The translations under genes and the position numbers were made by a program. Shown here piece after piece: positions 56,920 through 64,000 of a stretch of 64,000 nt of DNA. Position 1 is the stretch's first letter, and each line of letters opens with the position of its first letter. The DNA comes from Nakamurella sp. A5-74 (GTDB lineage Bacteria; Actinomycetota; Actinomycetes; Mycobacteriales; Nakamurellaceae): positions 4,030,001 through 4,094,000 of the forward strand of contig NZ_CP159218.1 in assembly GCF_040438885.1 (NCBI RefSeq), in the 5' to 3' direction. Under the pieces are notes generated by a model that was not told the origin of the DNA, ran no database searches, and saw only the letters and a list, made by a program, of their open reading frames with translations.

Positions 56920-59900
56920 TCACCGTCGAACGCTCGCAGTGACCCGGCCCAGCGACCTGGTCGCCACGACCGGCGTACCGGTCGGTTCGTAGGTCGAGTA
57001 GATCGTCACCGTGCCCTTGGCGGTCGGGATCACCGGGGTGACACCCCGCCCGCCCGACAGGGTCACGGTGGTGACCGTGCCGCGGATGTTGACGTGCACC
57101 TTGCCTGCCGGCACGTACGTCGAGCCCGTTCCCTTGACCGTCGAGGTGACGATCAGCCCGGAGACGACCTTGAACTTCTTCTGGTCGGCCGCGGACAACG
57201 TGACCCCGCGTGCCGAGACGGCGACGGTCGTCGTCACCAGCGCGACGCGGAATGCGAGTGCGGCCGAGACGGACGCCGACTGCGCCTCCGTGGTCGGCGT
57301 GAACTCGGCGGTGAATGACGTCGCACCCGGCAGCAGATCCGCCGGGACCCGGATCCGGGCAACGCCGGTGGAGTCCAGGCGAACGGTGCCGAACACCACG
57401 CCGTCACGCTTGAACCTGACGATCCCCACACCCGGAGCCCTCGACGACGTCGCCACGGTGGCGGTCAGCGTCTGCAAGTTCGTGGGCTGGTAGACCTGCA
57501 CGGCCGAGGTCGCAGTGAGCGTCGTCGTGGTCGCCAGCACCACCGGCGGCACGGCGGTCACCGTCACCGGGAAGGTGACGGTGGTGCCCGACGGGACTGC
57601 CGTCACGGTGACGGTGTGGACCCCCGCGGTCGTTCCGGCCGGAACGGTCGCCCGGACTGCTGCCGAACCGTTGCCGACCAGCCTGGTGTCGGGGAGACCT
57701 CCGCCCGGCAGCGTGGTGGACGACACCGGTGTGCTGCCCAGCGTGACCGCGTCGAGCTTCACGTCCACCGAGGTGTTCTTGGGTGAACCGAGGCTGGTCA
57801 GGTTCAGACCACCGACGGTGAAGGACAGCTCCTGACCCGCCTCGACGGTGCTCGGCACCTGCGGCAGCGACACTGCCTGCCGCGCGAAGTCCGGGGTCAG
57901 ACCCGGGTTCGCCTGCAGGAAGCTGATGAAGGCATCCCGGTCGACGAGACCGGAGTCCTGGTTGTTCGTCCCGCCCAGGAAGGCCCGGAAGTTGTCGCCG
58001 CCGGCGATCAGGAAGGAGAACGTTCCGATCCGGTAGTTCGCGGTCAGGCTGTAGGGCTTGCCGTTCACCGTGATGGAGGTGATGTGCGAGCCCTGCGGGG
58101 CAGCCGCGTCGTAGGTGTACGTGACGTTCTTGCTCAGACCCAGTTGCAGGTACGCACGGGTCGGAACGTTCCCGGCCGCGTCCAACTGCCACTGCTGCTC
58201 GAGCAACGTCTTGAACTGGGCACCGGTGAGGGTGATCGTGTTCAGGTTGTTGGCGAACGGCAGCACGCTCACGGCTTCGGAGGTGGTGATGACGCCGTCG
58301 GGTGCCTGCAGCAGATCCGCCCGCAGGCCACCGGGGTTGACGACGCCGATCTCCGCCGAGCCGTACTGCGGAGCCCTGAGCTGCTCGACCAGTGAGTCGG
58401 CGACCAGATCACCGAGCGTGGACTCGTTGGCCCGGTCGTCCCGGGTTCCGCCGACATAGGTGTCGCCCGTGCCGCCGTAGGAACCTCCGGTGAACGCGGT
58501 GGTGATGTCCGCCGCCACCGAACCGACCGGGACGTTGCCGGCCACTGCGGAACGGGCGATGGCGGCGTTGGTGATGCGCTGGACCTCGGCGACCCGCGGG
58601 TAGGAGGCCGCCAGTGTGTTGTCCGCTGCAGTGGCCCTCTTCACGTCACGCACGGTGTGCGCGGTGACAACGCCGTCGGTGACGGTCAGCGTGATCTCAC
58701 CGATGAACTCGCCGTACGAGCCCGTCTGCAGGATCGGTCGGGTAGCACCGGGAACCCCGGGAACCGGGCCCTCCCACGCGTACTGCTTGTGGGTGTGGCC
58801 GGTGAAGATCGCCGCCACCTTCGGGCTGGTCTGGGTGACGATCTCGGCGAACGCGCCGCCGGCAGCGATCTCCTGTTCGATCGTCGCACCCTCGGGAGTG
58901 CCGGAACCGGCACCCTCGTGGTACTCCGCAACCAGGACGTCGGCCTCACCGTTGGCGGGGTTGCCGTCGGTCAACTGCGCAGCGACGCGGTTGACCGCGA
59001 CGACCGGGTCGCCGAAGTCCAGGTCGGCGACACCCGCCGGGCTCACCAGCGTCGGGGTCTCCTGGGTGACCGCACCGATGACGCCGACCTGGAGGCCGCC
59101 GACCGTGACGATCTGGTACTCCGGCAGGGCCGGGGTGGTGGTGCCCTTGAGATAGACGTTGGCGCCCAGGTACTTCCAGTTCGCGCCGCCGAGGGGGTTG
59201 GTGGTGGCGTCGTAGGGCTGGGTGATCCGGTTCTTCAGATCGTCGAAACCTCCGTCGAACTCGTGGTTGCCCACCGCGGAGGCCTTCAGATCGAGCGCGT
59301 TGAGCACGTCGATCGTCGGCTTGTCCTTCTCGAACGACGACGCGTACACGGACGCACCGACGTTGTCACCGGCCGACAGCAGGACGGTGTTGTCCTCGCC
59401 GCCTGCTGCCCGCAGCTGCTCGATCGTGCCGGCGAACTTCACCGTGTTGGAGTCGATCCGGCCGTGGAAGTCGTTGATGTTCAGCAGCGTGATCTTGCTG
59501 GTGACCGAGGCGTTCTTGGCCTTGATCCCGACGACGACCGGATCGTGGTCGGAGGCGCCGAACGGGTTGTCCTGGTAGTACAGCGCGCCGTGGTAGTTGT
59601 ACCGGCTGTACTCCGCGGTGACCGACTCGGCCGAGTTGATGTTCCAGATGTCGGCGCCGGTGGTGCGGGCCTGCATCTTGGCATTCAGCAGGGCGTGGTC
59701 GAGCGAACCCGAGCGGCCGCTGAAGGAGTAGGAGTACTTGTTCAGGCCGTAGACGTGCTCGGCATCGGAGTAACCGGCCGTGTACAGCACCTGCAGCGGA
59801 TCCTCCTGCGAGTACGAGTTGTAGTCGCCGACCGAGATCACCGCGTCGTCAGCGGTGTTGATCGAGTCGATCCAGGTGTTGAGCGCGGTCGCCTGCTTCA

Positions 59901-62064
59901 CCCGGGACGCGTTGGACGCACCCTGGCCGTCGCCCTGGTCGGCGTCGTCACCCGAGCCGGAGCCCTTGGACTTGAAGTGGTTGACCACCAACAGGAACGG
60001 GTCGGTGTCGGTGCCCACCGGCAGGAACTTCTGCGCGATCGGCTCACGGGCGTTGTCGAACGCCTGACCCGCAGCGCTCTGGGTGCCGAGCGCACGGGAC
60101 GCGCCGACCGGAGTCACCTTGGCGGGCTGGTAGATGATCGCGTTGTTGATGACGTCCATCTCCGACGTCGGCGGCAGATCGGTCGAGGACGGGACGAACG
60201 CCCAGGTACCCGCTGCGGTCTTGGCGTTGAGCGCGTCGACCAGTGCACTGACCGTGGCGTCCTTGGCCTCGCCGAGGACGGCCGAGTTCTCGATCTCCAT
60301 CAGCCCGGCGACGTTGGCGCCGGACCCGACGATCGCATCGACGATCTTGGCCCGCTGACGGTTGAAGCTCGCGGTGTCCCAGGCACCGCGCGGACCGTTG
60401 CCCGGGCAGGTGTTGACGGTGATCGGGTTGCCGGCACGGTCCTTGTACGAGGTGCACGTGGGGACGACGTCCACACCCAGCTTCGTGAAGAAGTTCAGCA
60501 CGTTGAACGAGGCGACCTTGACGTCGGCATCGCCGATCTTGGCCGCATCGGGTGCGTTCGTGCGGGTGTTCGTCCAGGTCGCCGGGTAGGTGGCAGCGTT
60601 GCCGCCGACCGCCTGCCCCCGGGGCTGGAAACGGTAGCTGGGCGCCGACGTCGAGCCGCCCTGGGAGAAGATCACCGGCTGGGTGAACGTGACGGCTGCA
60701 CCGACCCGCGGCGCGATCGCCGTCGGGTCGTCGGCTGCAGCGAGGTACGGCGGGACCTTGCTGGAGTCGGCCGCCGACAGGAAGTTCGTCGACGCGCCGT
60801 CGTCCAGCACGATGCCCCGAGCGGCGTTGTCGGCCACCGCCGCGTCGTACTCGGCAGTCTTCGGCTTCGCGATCTCGGTCGGCTGGATCAGCGGCTTGGT
60901 GCCGGTGGCCAGGCCGAGCTCGCCGTAGTTGTTCGTCGAGAAGTTGTTGGTGATCGTGTAGCTGCCGGACGGCGCGTAGAGCATCCCCTCGAGGGTCTCG
61001 CGCTGCGCGTCCGTCGTCGGCAGGGTGGCCGTGGCCGGGGTCGGAGCCGCGACGGTGTCGTTCAGCACGGTCAGGCCGCCCGCGGCAACGTTCACCTGGG
61101 TCTGGCCGGCGTACTCGCCGACGATGCCGGTGACCTCGACATGCTGGCCGATCGCGGCGCTGCCGACGGTCGCCGCGGAGAAGACGAAGACCGCATCGGA
61201 GCCGGTGTGGGTGGCGAAGTCGATCGCGCCGCCGGTGCCGGGGGTCTGGATGACGTAGCCGTTGAAGCCGCCCGTCGGGTAGGCCGCGGTCACGACGCCG
61301 TCGGTGGTGACGTTGGTGCCGACCAGCGTGGAGGCCGGGCCGGTGCCCTGGATCTCCTGGATGGTCTTGGCGACCGCAGCGGGAGGATCGACCGGGGGAA
61401 CGACGGCGCCGGTGGCGGCCTTCGGGGTGGGGGTACCTGCGAGGAAGTCCGCGGCGTTGTCAGCGGTGTTGACGACCGCGGCGTTGCGCGCGACGGAGGT
61501 GGTGTTGGACGGAGCGGGAGCGGAGGCCGACCCCGTGAAGTCGTTGGTGGAACCTGCACCAACGAAATCGATCACCGCCGCAGCGCCGTCGCAGTCCCCG
61601 CCACAGGAGAGGGCCACCTGGTTGTTGACCAGGGCAATCTTGAACGACGTCGCGCCCAAGGCCAGCGATCCGGTGGCGTCCGGAGTCGGCAGGTTGGTCG
61701 TGCCGCCGGCACCTGCCGCTTCCTGGATCAGGTAGTAGGCACCCGGCGCGATGGATCCGGTGAGGTTCGTTCGGCCAGACGGCGTATTCGCCCAGGTGGT
61801 GGCGTTGGCGCTGGCGTACTGAACGGACCAGGTGCTCAGATCGACGGGAGTCGCGCCCTTGTTGTAGAGCTCAACGAAGTCGTTCTTGAGAGTGGCGCCG
61901 GAGTTGCCCCCGCCGCCGTACACCTCGCTGATCACCACCTGGGCGTCAGCACTGACCGCGGCCTGCGCCACCGCGGGAACCGCGAGCACACCCCCGGTTC
62001 CGAGAGCGATGGCACTCAACGCGGCGATCGAGCGCCGCGTCCACGATTTCTGCACTACGCACAC
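56920..62064 (-). CDS. Secreted ExeM/NucH-type endonuclease fused to 5'-nucleotidase
   Basis: 1714 residues from GTG 62064, 6 bases after GGAG; the neighbouring GTG 62067 is too close. Signal peptide ~1-33 (ending VAQA). Order: lamin-tail domain (ISEVYGGGGNSGATLKNDFV), an OB-like domain, the ExeM nuclease (VASFNVLNFFTKLG, MEIENSA, VVNHFKSKGS, SLDHALLN, GASDHDPVVV), then a UshA-type metallophosphatase (LLNINDFHGR, GDNVGAS, AVGNHEFDGG, TGHTHKQY) and nucleotidase C-domain (NPGGLRADLL, IAGGDNFRAF). Three Ig-like modules close it, the last with LSAADQKKFKV. It can turn extracellular DNA into nucleosides and phosphate. No anchor is visible, so it is probably released. Confidence 0.93.
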   Translation of the reverse strand: MCVVQKSWTRRSIAALSAIALGTGGVLAVPAVAQAAVSADAQVVISEVYGGGGNSGATLKNDFVELYNKGATPVDLSTWSVQYASANATTWANTPSGRTNLTGSIAPGAYYLIQEAAGAGGTTNLPTPDATGSLALGATSFKIALVNNQVALSCGGDCDGAAAVIDFVGAGSTNDFTGSASAPAPSNTTSVARNAAVVNTADNAADFLAGTPTPKAATGAVVPPVDPPAAVAKTIQEIQGTGPASTLVGTNVTTDGVVTAAYPTGGFNGYVIQTPGTGGAIDFATHTGSDAVFVFSAATVGSAAIGQHVEVTGIVGEYAGQTQVNVAAGGLTVLNDTVAAPTPATATLPTTDAQRETLEGMLYAPSGSYTITNNFSTNNYGELGLATGTKPLIQPTEIAKPKTAEYDAAVADNAARGIVLDDGASTNFLSAADSSKVPPYLAAADDPTAIAPRVGAAVTFTQPVIFSQGGSTSAPSYRFQPRGQAVGGNAATYPATWTNTRTNAPDAAKIGDADVKVASFNVLNFFTKLGVDVVPTCTSYKDRAGNPITVNTCPGNGPRGAWDTASFNRQRAKIVDAIVGSGANVAGLMEIENSAVLGEAKDATVSALVDALNAKTAAGTWAFVPSSTDLPPTSEMDVINNAIIYQPAKVTPVGASRALGTQSAAGQAFDNAREPIAQKFLPVGTDTDPFLLVVNHFKSKGSGSGDDADQGDGQGASNASRVKQATALNTWIDSINTADDAVISVGDYNSYSQEDPLQVLYTAGYSDAEHVYGLNKYSYSFSGRSGSLDHALLNAKMQARTTGADIWNINSAESVTAEYSRYNYHGALYYQDNPFGASDHDPVVVGIKAKNASVTSKITLLNINDFHGRIDSNTVKFAGTIEQLRAAGGEDNTVLLSAGDNVGASVYASSFEKDKPTIDVLNALDLKASAVGNHEFDGGFDDLKNRITQPYDATTNPLGGANWKYLGANVYLKGTTTPALPEYQIVTVGGLQVGVIGAVTQETPTLVSPAGVADLDFGDPVVAVNRVAAQLTDGNPANGEADVLVAEYHEGAGSGTPEGATIEQEIAAGGAFAEIVTQTSPKVAAIFTGHTHKQYAWEGPVPGVPGATRPILQTGSYGEFIGEITLTVTDGVVTAHTVRDVKRATAADNTLAASYPRVAEVQRITNAAIARSAVAGNVPVGSVAADITTAFTGGSYGGTGDTYVGGTRDDRANESTLGDLVADSLVEQLRAPQYGSAEIGVVNPGGLRADLLQAPDGVITTSEAVSVLPFANNLNTITLTGAQFKTLLEQQWQLDAAGNVPTRAYLQLGLSKNVTYTYDAAAPQGSHITSITVNGKPYSLTANYRIGTFSFLIAGGDNFRAFLGGTNNQDSGLVDRDAFISFLQANPGLTPDFARQAVSLPQVPSTVEAGQELSFTVGGLNLTSLGSPKNTSVDVKLDAVTLGSTPVSSTTLPGGGLPDTRLVGNGSAAVRATVPAGTTAGVHTVTVTAVPSGTTVTFPVTVTAVPPVVLATTTTLTATSAVQVYQPTNLQTLTATVATSSRAPGVGIVRFKRDGVVFGTVRLDSTGVARIRVPADLLPGATSFTAEFTPTTEAQSASVSAALAFRVALVTTTVAVSARGVTLSAADQKKFKVVSGLIVTSTVKGTGSTYVPAGKVHVNIRGTVTTVTLSGGRGVTPVIPTAKGTVTIYSTYEPTGTPVVATRSLGRVTASVRR

Positions 62065-62488
62065 CACTTTCTCCGGCCCGGCGGTCTGCCGGGCGTCACA
62101 GGGGGAAATCCCAGCCGTCCTCGCGCGCCCACCGGCACGCCTCGTGGGCGACCGGAAGCCGTGCGGCGACAACGGGATCAGTGTGGAAGGTCGGACCGAC
62201 AACGAGGCCACGACGACATGAACTTCCGGTGTGCAGCCCACCAGCCGTCAGCGATTGACACAACGTCTGACGGACAGCATCACCCGTTCGCTGCGCACCT
62301 CTTCAGCTGGAGGTGCGGATCTCACTCGGTGGCACAGGCTGGCTCGTCGCAGAACGCTCAGCGCAATGCCCGGGTCACGTTCGGGCAGACGAGGGCGGGC
62401 CGCCGCTCCCCGGCATGGAGAGTGCGACGGCCCGCGGCGCGTACTGAGGTGCGGCGCGTACTGAGGTGCGCTGTGGAACGAGCCCTGC
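62065..62488. other. Long intergenic stretch upstream of the nuclease gene
   Basis: Part of a 602-bp gap. It contains an inverted repeat CCGTCAG (62245-62251) / CTGACGG (62267-62273) that may be an operator for the nuclease gene. I saw no GTTCACC-type phosphate box and no convincing gene on either strand. Confidence 0.5.
62434..62467. repeat. 17-bp perfect tandem duplication
   Basis: GCGGCGCGTACTGAGGT occurs at 62434-62450 and 62451-62467 back to back. It lies just beyond the gene remnant and shows the region is prone to duplication. Confidence 0.8.
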
Positions 62489-62547
62489 GATCAGCGAACG
62501 GTGATCGACGCCCGTCCCGTCGAACGCACCCACCAGTCGACGCTCGG
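62489..62547 (-). pseudogene. Remnant of a third gene with the shared C-terminus
   Basis: About 59 bp are highly similar to 62665-62723, the 3' end of the next gene, 176 bases apart. Both encode PSVDWWVRSTG-(R/W)-ASITVR followed by a stop. No reading frame upstream belongs to it, so it is the tail of a lost or deleted paralogue, or a local duplication. Confidence 0.7.
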
Positions 62548-62666
62548 CTGGTTCCGATCGAATGCACCATCCGTCCGGAGCAATGCGGACAGGGCGCTGT
62601 CACTCCAGAGGGGTCTCCGACCACCTGATCGGGCGGCAGGGTGACGCAGTCGCGCGTCGCGGGTGA

Positions 62667-63728
62667 TCAGCGAACGGTGATCGAGGCCCAGCCCGTCGAG
62701 CGGACCCACCAATCGACGCTGGGTCGATAGGTCGCAGCGATCCTCATGGCGCCGGCTGGGGTCGGCACCAGTGCGGTCTTCGCACGACCGTTCACCAGCT
62801 CCAGCGTGGTGACCTTGCCATCGACCGTCAGGGCCACCGCCCCGGGCGCGACGGTCCGGGTGCCGCGCCCCACCACCTGCACCGACACCGAGACCGCGCT
62901 GCGGACCTGGTACTTCTTCTGGTCCGCGGCCGAGAGTGACTGCTGCCGCAACGTCACCTTCGTGACCGTGCTGGCGCGTGCCACGGTGAACTTGACGGGG
63001 TCCGAGGTGATGGTCGTCCGGGCCGGACCCTTCGGGATGAACGTGGCCGTGAACTCGGCTCGACCGAGCGGCAGGTTCGACGGGATCGGCAGGACCGTGA
63101 GGTCGTAGGGATCCGCCGCGATCCTGCGGATCAGCACGTCGTGATCGCGGATCTCCAGGGTGCCCGGCGAGGTCGGCCCTCCGTCCTGATCGAGGTCGGC
63201 CGCATCCCGATAGATGTTGACCTGGACGCCGATCAGGGCGGGGTCCACCGCCCGGAACACCTGCGAGGTAGCCGAGGTCACGAGGTACACCTCGGTTCTC
63301 GGCGCCCACTGGGCATACATGGTCACGTTCGCCGTCGGAGTCACCGTGGCCCCGGGGAGGTAGCTCGTGCCGGTCCCGTCTCCGCGGGTGTTCCACTCCA
63401 CGAAGGCGTACCCCTCGCGGGCGAACGAGTTCTCGGAGATCCGGGCCGCTGCTCCGACCTCCACCCACTGGTCCGCGGGTGCGGGCCCGGCACCATGGTT
63501 GCCCTCGTACGAGATCAGGTACAGCTCCGCGGCCGACCGGGAGGCAGGGGTCGCCGACGAGGGGGCGGCAAAGACGCTCGGCGCTGCCGCGGCGGCGGGG
63601 AGCGCGGTGAGCACTGCGAGACCGGCGACAGCCAGGCCACGCCGCACGACCGAGGCCCGTCGCGATCCAGCAGCGGGACGATCCTCGCTGGAGTCGGATG
63701 CCGAGCCCGCCTGAGAACCGTGCACCAT
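62667..63728 (-). CDS. Secreted protein with InlB B-repeat and Ig-like domains
   Basis: 353 residues. Signal peptide with the hydrophobic core ~30-50 and cleavage near APS/FAA. Residues ~65-142 are a Listeria-Bacteroides (InlB B) repeat: SFAREGYAFVEWNTRGDGTG, ending in MYAQW. Then an Ig-like domain (~145-250) and a C-terminal module with LSAADQKKYQV, also present at the end of the giant nuclease. Ends ...VDWWVRSTGWASITVR. Binding or adhesion is presumed; no catalytic motif. Confidence 0.8.
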   Translation of the reverse strand: MVHGSQAGSASDSSEDRPAAGSRRASVVRRGLAVAGLAVLTALPAAAAAPSVFAAPSSATPASRSAAELYLISYEGNHGAGPAPADQWVEVGAAARISENSFAREGYAFVEWNTRGDGTGTSYLPGATVTPTANVTMYAQWAPRTEVYLVTSATSQVFRAVDPALIGVQVNIYRDAADLDQDGGPTSPGTLEIRDHDVLIRRIAADPYDLTVLPIPSNLPLGRAEFTATFIPKGPARTTITSDPVKFTVARASTVTKVTLRQQSLSAADQKKYQVRSAVSVSVQVVGRGTRTVAPGAVALTVDGKVTTLELVNGRAKTALVPTPAGAMRIAATYRPSVDWWVRSTGWASITVR

Positions 63729-63868
63729 CTGTGTCTCCCCGTCGCCGGCGGTGACCGACTGGTCACCTGTACGTCGACCAGCACAACACGTTCATCCGTC
63801 CGGGGCAACGCAAACTCGCAGTTGTCACTCCTAGGCGGGTCGAGATGCCCGAAAGAGGAAGTTTCTTT

Positions 63869-63899
63869 GCTCGATCACCGGTGCTTCCGGTGGTCGAGC
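63869..63899. repeat. Dispersed hairpin GCTCGATCACCGG / CCGGTGGTCGAGC
   Basis: The arms 63869-63881 and 63887-63899 pair at 12 of 13 positions (one G-T) with loop TGCTT. Same family as the elements at 29706, 31274 and 35166. The stretch 63729-63868 shows no gene. Confidence 0.75.
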
Positions 63900-63905
63900 G
63901 ACCGG

Positions 63906-64000
63906 TCAGCGAGGAGCTGCAGCAAAGGCTGCCATCTCGGCGTGCAGGGAAGGTCCGGCCGCCAGCCAGCCGCGCTCGTGCCCGGTCGGCGCGAAGTGCG
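63906..64000 (-). CDS. Possible 3' end of a gene entering from the right
   Basis: On the minus strand, a frame open from the window edge ends at a TGA (63906-63908). Its last 30 residues include HFAPTGHERGWLAAGPSLHA and EMAAFAAAPR, protein-like in composition and unlike random frames nearby. Family not recognised, and only the tail is visible. Confidence 0.4.
   Translation of the reverse strand, partial: HFAPTGHERGWLAAGPSLHAEMAAFAAAPR

Noticed and set aside
62257-62262. TTGACA as a promoter for a plus-strand gene
   Set aside because: No matching -10 and no plausible gene follows on that strand.
58657-62628. 1323-codon open frame opposite the giant nuclease
   Set aside because: It is Arg/Gly/Asp-rich without domains and is a shadow of codon bias in the real minus-strand gene.

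Overview
The window is high-GC DNA with densely packed genes, many GTG starts and frequent 1-8 bp gene overlaps. It carries actinobacterial marker genes: a SenX3-RegX3 pair, a GAF-ANTAR regulator, a SigB/SigF-type sigma factor, a DUF2505 protein and a BIgd/LDT-type L,D-transpeptidase. A high-GC actinomycete is clear. A relative of Nakamurella, Frankia or Geodermatophilus is my guess from gene style and is not proven here.

Layout. 1-9.5 kb: 3' end of a DUF4032 gene, tRNA-Thr, a VanW-type envelope protein, an HTH regulator with a likely operator, peptide deformylase, a fused trehalose-6-phosphate synthase/phosphatase, and prolyl-tRNA synthetase coupled to an acetyltransferase. 9.4-15.3 kb: a methyltransferase, a LacI-type regulator, an M4 protease that appears fused to an emfourin-type inhibitor domain, a Tat-exported GHL10-like glycosidase and a LON-domain protein. 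15.4-18.6 kb: a three-gene flavin electron-transfer operon (FMN-binding protein, ApbE flavin transferase, RnfD-like membrane domain fused to a flavin reductase). 18.7-25.5 kb: a shared sugar-importer ATPase behind a LacI-type operator, a 32-bp tandem repeat array, a serine hydrolase, and a zinc/manganese importer znuACB behind a Zur-like palindrome. 25.6-29.5 kb: cysS-rlmB-glycosidase-like operon. 29.7-38.7 kb: a secreted phospholipase C-like protein and a sugar uptake and catabolism region (binding protein, two permeases, SIS isomerase, class II aldolase).

38.7-52 kb holds, in altered spacing, genes that in mycobacteria lie together around gpm1-senX3-regX3: epimerase, Ppx, RegX3, SenX3, GpmA, YbjN-domain protein, L,D-transpeptidase and MurB. 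They are interspersed here with methyltransferases, a frameshifted phosphotransferase and a decayed small gene. mshA, which sits in this block in mycobacteria, is absent from the window. 52-56.7 kb: DUF2505, PAC2, a potassium channel, GAF-ANTAR and a sigma factor. 56.9-64 kb: a giant secreted nuclease/5'-nucleotidase and a second secreted protein that share a C-terminal domain type, with a fragment of a third copy between them.

How parts fit together. The sugar permease operon has no ATPase of its own and probably uses the MsiK/UgpC-like ATPase at 18.8 kb. The same GAGCATG-type motif lies before that operon and before the SIS gene, suggesting one regulator. GTTCAC-like direct repeats before senX3 suggest phosphate autoregulation. 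The most unusual non-coding signals are two related 32-bp tandem arrays with similar placement (20.05 and 40.6 kb), and two hairpin elements (7.2 and 52.7 kb) that share inner cores while their outer stems differ in sequence yet stay fully paired.
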